Source: Ghiorsea sp. (lineage in GTDB: Bacteria; Pseudomonadota; Zetaproteobacteria; Mariprofundales; Mariprofundaceae). Taken from it: a DNA stretch of 6,574 nucleotides. Positions 1-6,473 of the stretch are shown here, piece after piece (the first letter of the stretch is position 1; each line of letters begins with the position of its first letter). The notes under the pieces are model-generated. The model searched no databases. It was not told the DNA's origin and saw nothing but the letters and a program-made list of their open reading frames with translations. The stretch spans positions 1-6,574 of the forward strand of contig JAJFLD010000158.1 in NCBI GenBank assembly GCA_021772875.1, written 5' to 3'. Both the position numbers and the translations under genes were made by a program.

Positions 1-1701
1 AGGAGGGATACGTCCTGTTTTTTTGAAATTCATTTCATTATGACAATGGTTACACACCAGCTTACCAGCACTGGTAATTTCACCTGATTTACAAGCCAAT
101 GCACCATCAGCTTTATCGGCAAAACCAGACAATGCAACGCCTGTTTTATGCAGCAACTTCGACATCGATGATAAAGCACCAACACCCAAACGCGATGGGT
201 TAAGCCTTTCTTTGGCACCCTTTTTCATTTCTTGGGTGATACGTGAAAAATCATGCTCAAGGAAACCTTTAAGTTTTTGTCCTTGTTCTTCCGTAAATTT
301 ACCTGCTGCAGTTAATTGCTTACGTGCTTTTTCCATAGCTTTTTTAGCAAATTCAGATGTTTTTTCTGCACCTGCTTCAAATTCTTCATGAAATTTATCA
401 GCCAAAGCATCATATTGCGCCGCGCCCACATCAAAAATGGCGGCATCATCCATATGCTCAATCACTGCATCACCAAACTCAGATGTTGAAAGTTTTACTG
501 CATCTTTCATCAAACGCTCGAAATCATAAGTCACTGTTCTGGCTTGAATCGCACCATTGGTTCCTTTAATGACCAAATCTGCAGCTTCTGTCCAACCCAT
601 ATAACGCAGCATCATCTCACCTGATAACACCACAGATGATGGATTCACCATATCTTTGCCTGCATATTTGGGTGCCGTGCCATGGGTAGCTTCAAAAATA
701 GCATGGCCTGAGACGTAATTGATGTTTGCACCTGGTGCAATACCAATGCCGCCCACTTGTGCAGCCAACGCATCTGATAAATAATCACCATTCAAGTTCA
801 ATGTTGCAATCACATCAAAATCAGTCGCCCGAGTTAATACCTGCTGCAAGGCAATGTCGGCAATACAATCTTTAATCACAATACCATTGGGCAATTCACA
901 CCAAGGCCCACCATCAATTTCAACTGCGCCAAACTCTTTCTTGGCAAGCTCATAACCCCAACGCATAAAGCCACCTTCGGTGAACTTCATGATGTTGCCT
1001 TTATGCACTAAGGTTACTGACTTTTCTTTGTTATCAATGGCATATTGAATCGCTGCACGCACCAAACGCTCTGTGCCTTCACGTGATACAGGTTTAACAC
1101 CAATGCCTGAAGAATCTGGGAAACGAATTTTACTCACGCCCATTTCTTCTTGTAAAAATTTAATCACTTTTTTGACTTCATCTGAGCCAGCTTCCCACTC
1201 AATGCCAGCATAAATATCTTCAGAGTTTTCACGGAAAATCACCATATCAACATCTTCTGGTTTTTTCACGGGTGAAGGCACACCTTTAAAATATTTTACA
1301 GGGCGCAAACATGTATACAAATCGAGCTTTTGACGAAGTGCCACATTTAAAGAGGTAATACCACCACCAATGGGTGTGGTTAAAGGGCCTTTGATACCGA
1401 TTAAATATTCACGAAAGGCTTCTAATGTTTCATCTGGCAACCATGCATCGTCTGTTTTACCATACATATTCCAAGATTTTTCGCCTGCAAACACTTCCAT
1501 CCAAGCTATTTTACGCTCACCTTTATAGGCTTTTTCTACTGCAGCATCGAGCACGCGTTGTGCAGAAGCCCAAATATCAGGGCCAGTACCATCACCTTCG
1601 ATAAATGTTACAATCGGCTGGTTGGGTACGTTTAATACGCCGTTTTCGCCCATCGTGATTTTGTCACCAGCTTCAGGTATTTGAATTTTATCGAATGCCA
1701 T
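1..1701 (-). CDS. icd: NADP-dependent isocitrate dehydrogenase with C-terminal YbeL/DUF1451-like zinc-ribbon extension (partial, runs off left edge)
   Basis: Cytoplasmic TCA-cycle enzyme: oxidative decarboxylation of isocitrate to 2-oxoglutarate with NADP+. Translated by hand from ATG 1701-1699; GAGG (1708-1711) lies 6 nt upstream. Residues 1-417 follow E. coli Icd closely: GPLTTPIGGG, Ser117 (equivalent to Ser113, the AceK phosphorylation site) in ITSLNVALRQ, Tyr164 in ENSEDIYAG, Lys234 in HKGNIMKFTEG, metal ligands Asp306 and Asp310 in NGDYLSDALAAQ. NADP determinants Lys345, Tyr346, Tyr392 and Arg396 are all present. The usual protein ends at EFGDAVIEHM (residue 417). Here the frame stays open for 150 more residues to the window edge. 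The tail is charged and helical, contains TAAGKFTEEQGQKLKGFL, and then GEITSAGKLVCNHC with Cys550 and Cys553. This resembles E. coli YbeL (about 160 aa); the second CxxC would lie beyond the window. Enzyme call secure; domain assignment of the tail is from memory of YbeL. Confidence 0.95.
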   Translation of the reverse strand, partial: MAFDKIQIPEAGDKITMGENGVLNVPNQPIVTFIEGDGTGPDIWASAQRVLDAAVEKAYKGERKIAWMEVFAGEKSWNMYGKTDDAWLPDETLEAFREYLIGIKGPLTTPIGGGITSLNVALRQKLDLYTCLRPVKYFKGVPSPVKKPEDVDMVIFRENSEDIYAGIEWEAGSDEVKKVIKFLQEEMGVSKIRFPDSSGIGVKPVSREGTERLVRAAIQYAIDNKEKSVTLVHKGNIMKFTEGGFMRWGYELAKKEFGAVEIDGGPWCELPNGIVIKDCIADIALQQVLTRATDFDVIATLNLNGDYLSDALAAQVGGIGIAPGANINYVSGHAIFEATHGTAPKYAGKDMVNPSSVVLSGEMMLRYMGWTEAADLVIKGTNGAIQARTVTYDFERLMKDAVKLSTSEFGDAVIEHMDDAAIFDVGAAQYDALADKFHEEFEAGAEKTSEFAKKAMEKARKQLTAAGKFTEEQGQKLKGFLEHDFSRITQEMKKGAKERLNPSRLGVGALSSMSKLLHKTGVALSGFADKADGALACKSGEITSAGKLVCNHCHNEMNFKKTGRIPP

Positions 1702-1707
1702 GTTTAA

Positions 1708-1741
1708 CCTCGGTTATTAACTTTTAAGTGTTGCGGTTATT
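1708..1741 (-). repeat. icd leader with 8-bp direct repeat and ribosome binding site
   Basis: The 45-bp gap between the lipoprotein stop and the icd ATG holds CGGTTATT twice (1711-1718 and 1734-1741, plus-strand reading), 23 bp apart. The GAGG Shine-Dalgarno of icd (1708-1711) touches the first copy. The repeat could be a regulator or RNA-binding site, or chance in AT-rich sequence. No convincing terminator hairpin is visible here, so read-through from the upstream gene is plausible. Confidence 0.3.
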
Positions 1742-1746
1742 GAGTA

Positions 1747-2031
1747 TTATTTTAATTTTGCTGCAAAACGCGCTTGTCGTTTTGCATGTAATGCTTTTTG
1801 TTTTGCAAGTTCATATTTTTTCTCATTTAAAGCTTGGCTTGCATCAAGCAATGCTTGCTCTGCACTTTGATAATAGCGGTAAGTTAAGGAACGTTTTGAC
1901 TTTTCATCCACATAAAGTGGGCGCACGGATTGCACAGCTGCTCTAGCCTCTGCCATAGCTTGCACAGGCGCTTTGGCCGCACAAGAAGTCAAACCCAATG
2001 ACAAGGAAATGATAAATAAGGTACGTATCAT
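1747..2031 (-). CDS. Small DUF4398-like outer-membrane lipoprotein
   Basis: Predicted secreted lipoprotein of 94 aa. Residues 2-16 form a signal peptide (MIRT, then a hydrophobic run) ending in the lipobox LTSC, with Cys17 as the lipidated residue. Ala at +2 predicts outer-membrane sorting by Lol. The mature part is almost wholly helical and rich in Ala, Lys, Arg and Gln, with APVQAMAEARAAV near its start and SAEQALLDASQALNEKKYELAKQKALHAKRQAR near its end, a TPR-like helix pattern typical of DUF4398 proteins. The frame is open further upstream to a TTG overlapping the aspS stop, but the signal peptide decides for the ATG at 2031. The ribosome site is weak (AGGG very close to the start). It lies 59 bp after aspS and 45 bp before icd. 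Function unknown; family assignment is by pattern memory. Confidence 0.8.
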   Translation of the reverse strand: MIRTLFIISLSLGLTSCAAKAPVQAMAEARAAVQSVRPLYVDEKSKRSLTYRYYQSAEQALLDASQALNEKKYELAKQKALHAKRQARFAAKLK

Positions 2032-2090
2032 AAACCCTAAGATTCTATGTTTAGACAAATCTGTCAATGAGAAACCTATAAAAACTGCTG

Positions 2091-3887
2091 TCAACTCGCG
2101 TCCATATCCATTTGCGTACGTCGTTTACGCAATCCCAACTCCTTCCATTGCGCATCTGCAACTTCAGATGGTGATTCTGCCATAGGATCTGCTGCTTTTT
2201 GTGTTTTTGGAAAAGCAATCACATCACGAATCGATTCTGCACCCACCATCAAACTCAACACCCTATCCAAACCAAACGCGAGGCCACCATGTGGCGGTGC
2301 GCCGTATTGCAAAGCTTTAAGCAAGAAACCAAATTTATCATTGGCTTCTTCTTCAGCAATGCCCAAAGCTTTTAATACACGTGCTTGCACTGCTGTGTCA
2401 TGAATACGAATCGAACCACCACCGATTTCAGTACCATTCCATACCAAATCATAAGCTTGAGAACGCATTTCAAGCGGTGCTGTTTCAAGTTTATCAATAT
2501 CTTCAGCATATGGTGCAGTAAAGGGATGATGCAAAGCTTGTAAACGTTTGTTTTCAGCATCCCACTCAAACATCGGGAAATCAACAACCCATACAAATTG
2601 GTTTAATTTTTCATCAAACAAACCTAAATCTTTGCCCAACTCAACACGCAAATAACCCAAAGCATTGTTGACCACTTCTTTAGTATCGGCACCAAAGAAC
2701 AACAAATCCCCTGTTTCTGCTTCACAACGCTCTAAGAGAGCTTTAAGCACATCATCAGATAGATTTTTAACAATCGGCGACTGCAAACCATTGGGAATAT
2801 CATTGACATCATTTACCTTGATGTATGCCAAACCACGCGCACCATAAATAGATACAAACTTGGTATAGTTATCAATTTTCTTTCGGCTTAATTTCTCAGC
2901 CCCACCAGGCACACGAATCACTTTCACCAAGCCACCATTATTGGCCGGGCCACTAAAGACTTTGAAATCCACTTCTTTCATCAAATCAGTGACATCAATA
3001 TGCTCCAAACCAAAACGAATATCTGGGCGATCCAAACCATATTTAGTCATCGCATCAGCATAAGTCATGATAGGGAAAGGACCATTGGGTTTTTCGCCCA
3101 TGCCTGCTTCAAACATCGCCGTAATCAGCCCTTCAGCCAAAGCCATCACATCATCTTGATTCACAAAAGACATTTCCAAATCAATTTGGGTAAATTCTGG
3201 CTGGCGATCAGCACGCAAATCTTCATCACGAAAACAACGCGCCACTTGATAATATCTATCCATACCTGCCACCATCAACAATTGTTTAAACAACTGTGGA
3301 CTTTGTGGCAAAGCATAAAATGAACCCGGATAAACACGGGATGGCACCAAATAATCACGCGCCCCTTCTGGCGTAGACTTGTTCAAAATAGGTGTTTCAA
3401 CATCCAAAAAATCTTGTGTGTCCAAAAAGTTGCGTGCGGCATGGGTCACTTTATGGCGCAACATCAAATTGCGTTGCATCATGGGGCGACGCAAATCCAA
3501 ATAACGGTACTCAAGGCGATGTTGCTCACCTGCATTACACTCATCATCAATCGAAAACGGCGGTGTTTCAGCGCGATTTAAGACATTTAATTGCGAAATT
3601 TTGATTTCAATTTCACCCGTAGCGATTTTTTTGTTCACCACAGCTGCATCACGGGCAATCACTTCGCCAAACACTTCAATCACATCTTGCTGACGCATAG
3701 AATGTGCAAGCTTGTGCATTTCAGGCGTATCAGGATGTGCCACCACTTGCACCAAACCAAAACGGTCACGTACATCTAAAAAAATTACCCCGCCGTGGTC
3801 ACGATTGGTTTCAACCCAGCCTGAAAGTTTTACCTGTTGGCCAAGATGTGTACTGCGAAAGTCACCACAATGTGTGCGGATGGTCAT
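2091..3887 (-). CDS. aspS: Aspartyl-tRNA synthetase, possibly non-discriminating
   Basis: Cytoplasmic class IIb synthetase that charges tRNA-Asp with aspartate using ATP; 598 aa, normal for the bacterial type (E. coli 590). The N-terminal OB-fold anticodon domain starts with GWVETNRDHGGVIFLDVRDR. Then come motif 1 (FLDVETPIL), the flipping-loop region TPEGARDYLVPSR, motif 2 FRDEDLRADRQPEFTQID at about 219-236 (Arg220), a bacterial GAD insertion in the middle (around SGPANNGGLVKVIRVPGG), and motif 3 GLAFGLDRVLSLMVG with Arg542. The end, AFPKTQKAADPM, is typical. The start at 3887 is preferred over one ten codons upstream because GGAG (3894-3897 on the complement) lies 6 nt before it and family N-termini begin MRT/MTIRTH-like. 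His31 matches known non-discriminating AspRS enzymes that also charge tRNA-Asn. First gene of the leftward group, divergent from rnd. Confidence 0.97.
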   Translation of the reverse strand: MTIRTHCGDFRSTHLGQQVKLSGWVETNRDHGGVIFLDVRDRFGLVQVVAHPDTPEMHKLAHSMRQQDVIEVFGEVIARDAAVVNKKIATGEIEIKISQLNVLNRAETPPFSIDDECNAGEQHRLEYRYLDLRRPMMQRNLMLRHKVTHAARNFLDTQDFLDVETPILNKSTPEGARDYLVPSRVYPGSFYALPQSPQLFKQLLMVAGMDRYYQVARCFRDEDLRADRQPEFTQIDLEMSFVNQDDVMALAEGLITAMFEAGMGEKPNGPFPIMTYADAMTKYGLDRPDIRFGLEHIDVTDLMKEVDFKVFSGPANNGGLVKVIRVPGGAEKLSRKKIDNYTKFVSIYGARGLAYIKVNDVNDIPNGLQSPIVKNLSDDVLKALLERCEAETGDLLFFGADTKEVVNNALGYLRVELGKDLGLFDEKLNQFVWVVDFPMFEWDAENKRLQALHHPFTAPYAEDIDKLETAPLEMRSQAYDLVWNGTEIGGGSIRIHDTAVQARVLKALGIAEEEANDKFGFLLKALQYGAPPHGGLAFGLDRVLSLMVGAESIRDVIAFPKTQKAADPMAESPSEVADAQWKELGLRKRRTQMDMDAS

Positions 3888-4120
3888 AAATATCTCCAAA
3901 AAACGACGAGTTACCAAAATGTACGGATTGCGCAGCCTACGTATGCCTCGAATGACTGCAAGCCAACTTTTAAAAATACGACAAAGGCAAGGCTTGTTTC
4001 TACTGTGTAAGCCATATCAAAAACAGACGCCAACAAAACAATGTGCTCCAGCTTAACCCCAGCAAACACGCTTTAATTTTGATGCTGTTTTTACTTATCT
4101 TATCAGGTTAAGCTTGGCAT
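3888..4120. promoter_or_regulatory. Divergent intergenic region between aspS and rnd
   Basis: This 233-bp stretch separates two outward-facing genes and must hold both promoters, but I find no strong sigma70 site on either strand. For rnd, TATCTT (4096-4101) with a poor upstream hexamer TTTAAT (4072-4077, 18 bp apart) is the best weak candidate. Open frames that cross this region are continuations of the aspS antisense strand and do not resemble proteins. No tRNA or other RNA gene is recognisable. Confidence 0.5.
4050..4114 (+). repeat. 9-bp inverted repeat upstream of rnd start
   Basis: AGCTTAACC at 4050-4058 is the exact reverse complement of GGTTAAGCT at 4106-4114. Allowing one bulged base, CC/GG pairs (4048-4049 with 4116-4117) extend it. 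The enclosed segment is 47 nt. The right arm ends 6 nt before the rnd ATG and covers the place where a ribosome site should be; only weak purine runs are seen there. It could be a leader RNA stem limiting rnd translation or a DNA operator pair. Role inferred. Confidence 0.35.
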
Positions 4121-5323
4121 ATGATAACAGCCAAAACATACCAATATGTCACCACACCCGAAGCATTGCTGCAAGCATGCGCTACGCTGCAACAAGCCAA
4201 AGTGTTGTGTGTAGACACTGAATTCCATCGTGAAAAAACCTATTTCCCTCAATTCGCTTTGCTGCAAGTAGGCTCTGTTGATGCATGTTTCATCATCGAC
4301 CCTATACAAATCAAAGATTTAAAGCCGCTTTGGGATATCATTCTAGACCCCAACATACTCAAAGTGTTTCATGCTGGTCGTCAGGATTTGGAAATCATTT
4401 TGGAGCATGCAGGTGCCCTGCCACTGCCCATGTTTGACACCCAAATCGCTGCGGCTTTATTGGGTTATGGTCAGCAAGTTGGTTTTGGTAATCTTGTGCA
4501 ACGTATTGTTAAAAAGGAGCTGGCCAAGGGTGAATCATTCAGTGATTGGTTGCATCGCCCCCTCACCCAACAGCAGCTCACCTATGCCGCAGATGATGTG
4601 ATTTATCTGATGCCGATTTATCAAGCGCTCAAAGAAGAGCTGCAAGCACGTAAACGCTACACTTGGCTTGATGAAGAACAGGCAATCCTAACCAATCTAG
4701 ACACCTACAATAATGATAAGAATGAAATGTTTTGGCGCGTCAAAGGTGTGAACAAACTTAAACCCAAACATTTAGCCATTTTACGCGAGCTCACCGCATG
4801 GCGCGAAGAAGAAGCACAAAAAAAGGATATGCCTCGCCGCCGTTTAATCTCTGATGAAGCCTTGATTGAGCTTGCCAAACGCGACAAGCTCAACCTTGAA
4901 GTGATGGGCAGAATGCGTGGCCTTAATGCGGGCGTGATTCGTCGTTTTGGTCAAACATGGTTGGATTTATGGCAAAAAGGCATGGATTGCAGCGAAGAAG
5001 ATGCACCAAAAATCACGCCGCGAAAACATAACAGCTCTGGTACAGACATGCGCCTAGAATTATTGGATACTTTATTGCGCCTTAAAGCGGAAGAATCAAA
5101 TATTTCTTCCACCATCTTAGCCAGCAAAAGCGAATTGGCCACGTTGGCATCTTGGGGCCACAATTGTAAAGCCGCCTTGCCAGATGTGTCATGTTTACAT
5201 GGCTGGCGCTTTGAGCTTGTTGGCGAAGCATTGTTGCGTTTATTGCGTGGTGAAATTTGTTTGCGCCTAAACCCAGCCACAGGTTTACCCGTGATTGATG
5301 AGTACAAGGCAGATGAATCATGA
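4121..5323 (+). CDS. rnd: Ribonuclease D (DEDDy 3'-5' exoribonuclease)
   Basis: Cytoplasmic exonuclease that trims 3' ends of tRNA precursors and other structured RNAs. 400 aa (E. coli 375). The DEDDy catalytic set is complete: Asp32 and Glu34 in VDTEFHREKTYFPQ (ExoI), Asp89 in HAGRQDLEII (ExoII), Tyr155 and Asp159 in TYAADDVIYL (ExoIII). Between them FDTQIAAALLGYG and SFSDWLHRPLT are characteristic of RNase D. An HRDC domain follows at about 213-292 (KLKPKHLAILRELTAWREEEA, then MPRRRLISDEAL), thought to bind RNA. Residues 300-400 form a helical C-terminal domain as in E. coli Rnd. ATG 4121 is the start that gives a normal N-terminus; its ribosome site is weak (see the inverted repeat just upstream). 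The stop overlaps the next gene's ATG. Confidence 0.95.
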   Translation: MITAKTYQYVTTPEALLQACATLQQAKVLCVDTEFHREKTYFPQFALLQVGSVDACFIIDPIQIKDLKPLWDIILDPNILKVFHAGRQDLEIILEHAGALPLPMFDTQIAAALLGYGQQVGFGNLVQRIVKKELAKGESFSDWLHRPLTQQQLTYAADDVIYLMPIYQALKEELQARKRYTWLDEEQAILTNLDTYNNDKNEMFWRVKGVNKLKPKHLAILRELTAWREEEAQKKDMPRRRLISDEALIELAKRDKLNLEVMGRMRGLNAGVIRRFGQTWLDLWQKGMDCSEEDAPKITPRKHNSSGTDMRLELLDTLLRLKAEESNISSTILASKSELATLASWGHNCKAALPDVSCLHGWRFELVGEALLRLLRGEICLRLNPATGLPVIDEYKADES

Positions 5324-5949
5324 AATTATTTTTCTCTGTTGATGCGCTATCGCTGTTGGGTGACAAAGCATGGCGTTTGCAAGAAGACAAATCTTGGCGC
5401 GTTTGTAATTTTGGTGAGCCTTTAACTTCAAATGATGCAAAGCTTACCGAAAAAAAAGAAGTCTCCTCTTGGGTGAATGTTCGCCTTAAAAAAGACAAAG
5501 CTTTGGGTTTAAAGGTGAATGGCAAAGCAGGCATGTTTGATTTTCTCATGCGCGGCATCTTTGCCCATGTCATCATCCATCGTTTATCTGCTGCCCCTAT
5601 CCCCAACAAAGACATCATGATTCAAACCATTGCCCAAGCCGAAGTTGGCACACCTTGGTTATTGTATTTAGACCTTGCAGGCAACTTCCGCATGTTGCAC
5701 AGCGAACAAACACTCATCATCGCCAACCCAGACATCGCCGTGCGCGGTGAAATCGCATCTTCTGCATCATTCATCGGCAAAGAAGCCATCAAAAACGAAG
5801 AAATGATAAACACCCTCTACCACCAATTCATTGCTGGTTGGCTTACCCACCTTGAAACATCACGTTTATCAGTATTTGTGCCTGACACCGAAGACATTCG
5901 ACCATTAGAAGAATGTATTAAAAATATTCAAGACTGGCAGCATGAATAG
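5320..5949 (+). CDS. Conserved-looking hypothetical protein, translationally coupled to rnd
   Basis: 209 aa, family not recognised. Its ATG shares the four bases ATGA (5320-5323) with the rnd stop, and AAGG (5306-5309) sits 10 nt upstream, so it is very likely translated by coupling to rnd and co-regulated with it. No signal peptide, membrane segment, cysteine cluster or known catalytic motif is visible. The sequence alternates short hydrophobic strands and helices (for example LLYLDLAGNFRML and TLIIANPDIAVRGEIA), suggesting a soluble alpha/beta cytoplasmic protein. It is acidic near the end (VPDTEDIRPLEECI). Codon use resembles rnd. The arrangement suggests a role near RNA processing, but that is inference from position only. 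Confidence 0.85.
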   Translation: MKLFFSVDALSLLGDKAWRLQEDKSWRVCNFGEPLTSNDAKLTEKKEVSSWVNVRLKKDKALGLKVNGKAGMFDFLMRGIFAHVIIHRLSAAPIPNKDIMIQTIAQAEVGTPWLLYLDLAGNFRMLHSEQTLIIANPDIAVRGEIASSASFIGKEAIKNEEMINTLYHQFIAGWLTHLETSRLSVFVPDTEDIRPLEECIKNIQDWQHE

Positions 5950-6035
5950 AAAACTTAGCTAACAGGCAAACGTATTACACTTTAAATCTCCTGAAATGTT
6001 GGTAATTACCTAGAAAATCATGCACCTAATATATA

Positions 6036-6058
6036 TATCTAAGACTCAGTCTTATATA
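6036..6058. promoter_or_regulatory. Operator-like palindrome
   Basis: TAAGACT (6040-6046), a single C, then AGTCTTA (6048-6054) form perfect 7-bp arms. Three further pairs (6036-6038 with 6056-6058) follow one mismatch, giving a 23-bp imperfect dyad. The one-base centre makes an RNA hairpin terminator unlikely and a dimeric regulator's DNA site more likely. It lies about 50 bp upstream of the predicted -10 of the 6216 gene. The regulator is unknown. Confidence 0.35.
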
Positions 6059-6101
6059 CGAACTATTACTAGGCACTAGAAATAACCTTTTATTCCAGCT
6101 A

Positions 6102-6110
6102 TGCTAGAAT
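6102..6110 (+). promoter_or_regulatory. Extended -10 promoter for the 6216 gene
   Basis: TGCTAGAAT (6102-6110) fits an extended sigma70 -10 (TGnTAGAAT against TGnTATAAT). No good -35 hexamer is present at 16-18 bp upstream, which is tolerated for extended -10 sites. Transcription would start near 6117, leaving a leader of about 100 nt before the ATG at 6216. Confidence 0.4.
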
Positions 6111-6160
6111 ACAAATAAGCATCATTTTACAGTCAATACTTGAGAAAAGGGTTAAATTAC

Positions 6161-6226
6161 ATGCGCGAATCAAAACCTAACTTATCTAGTTTTGAAAAGG
6201 GAACAGGGGGCATGAATGGCGATTGA
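6161..6226 (+). CDS. Possible 21-codon leader ORF overlapping the 6216 start
   Basis: An ATG at 6161 preceded by AAAGGG (6146-6151, 9 nt away) opens a 21-residue frame (begins MRESKPNL) that ends with TGA at 6224-6226, overlapping the first codons of the membrane-protein gene in another frame. It has no similarity I recognise. It could be a translated leader coupled to the downstream gene or simply chance; coding status is doubtful. Confidence 0.2.
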   Translation: MRESKPNLSSFEKGTGGMNGD

Positions 6227-6473
6227 AATAGTCATTTTTTCTTTAATTGTTATGGGGTTAGTCTATCTCACTTTTAGAAGGAGAAGGGAAAAGCAGATCA
6301 CATACATAAAAAACTACAAATTCCCTAAAAAAGCGGGGGTGAAAATTAAAGATGTATATCCACACCTCAATGATAAAGATGTAAGTATCGTTTTTGATGC
6401 ATTACGAGACTACTTTTACATTTGTAATATTAGCTGTTTAGACCCAAAGTCTTATGGTCTGGATTTGAATTAA
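6216..6473 (+). pseudogene. 5' fragment of a membrane-anchored small protein gene, truncated by an insertion sequence
   Basis: Starts at ATG 6216 with a strong ribosome site AGGGGG (6205-6210) 5 nt upstream. Residues 2-20 are a membrane segment, followed by RRRREK (21-26), so the rest should face the cytoplasm. Residues 30-70 (FPKK at 36-39, YPHLNDKDVSIVFDALRDYF at 48-67) recall a proteobacterial family of single-pass proteins that normally continue for roughly another 80-100 residues with a motif like MPSxVVDxAWH; that recollection is from memory. Here the family-like part stops at Cys70 (codon 6423-6425), where the IS end begins. The last 15 residues (71-85) are read from IS DNA, antisense to the transposase end. 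The product is probably non-functional; it could still make a short membrane peptide. Confidence 0.6.

Larger units (their letters stand above)
5950..6215. other. AT-rich gene-poor spacer
   Basis: This stretch of 266 bp between the rnd pair and the broken membrane-protein gene is visibly more AT-rich than its surroundings. It holds a perfect 10-bp palindrome GGTAATTACC (6001-6010), a 7+7 bp palindrome near 6047, an extended -10 promoter near 6105 and a possible 21-codon leader frame (6161-6226). No classical hairpin-plus-T-run terminator for the upstream genes is seen. Confidence 0.5.

Noticed and set aside
2032..2094. N-terminal extension of the lipoprotein to a TTG overlapping the aspS stop
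   Set aside because: It would bury the signal peptide and lipobox 21 residues inside; the ATG at 2031 gives a normal lipoprotein N-terminus.
3000..3323. 107-residue plus-strand open frame
   Set aside because: It is fully antisense to the conserved aspS catalytic region (motif 2 area).
3888..3917. Ten-codon upstream extension of aspS
   Set aside because: The ATG at 3887 has GGAG at a 6-nt spacing and matches family N-termini; the extension has neither.
3957..4003. Possible stem GCAAGCC / GGCTTG in the divergent spacer
   Set aside because: Arms of six bases with a long loop and no T-run; not distinguishable from chance.
3712..4056. 114-residue plus-strand open frame crossing the aspS start and the intergenic region
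   Set aside because: It lies largely antisense to aspS, has odd composition (many Cys, Pro, Lys, Arg), no ribosome site and no protein-like pattern.
5082..5618. 178-residue minus-strand open frame
   Set aside because: It is antisense to the end of rnd and the start of the coupled gene, both of which are well supported; its composition is not protein-like.
5950..6000. Possible terminator after the rnd pair
   Set aside because: I could not find a GC-rich stem followed by a T-run; the nearby palindrome at 6001 lacks a T tail.
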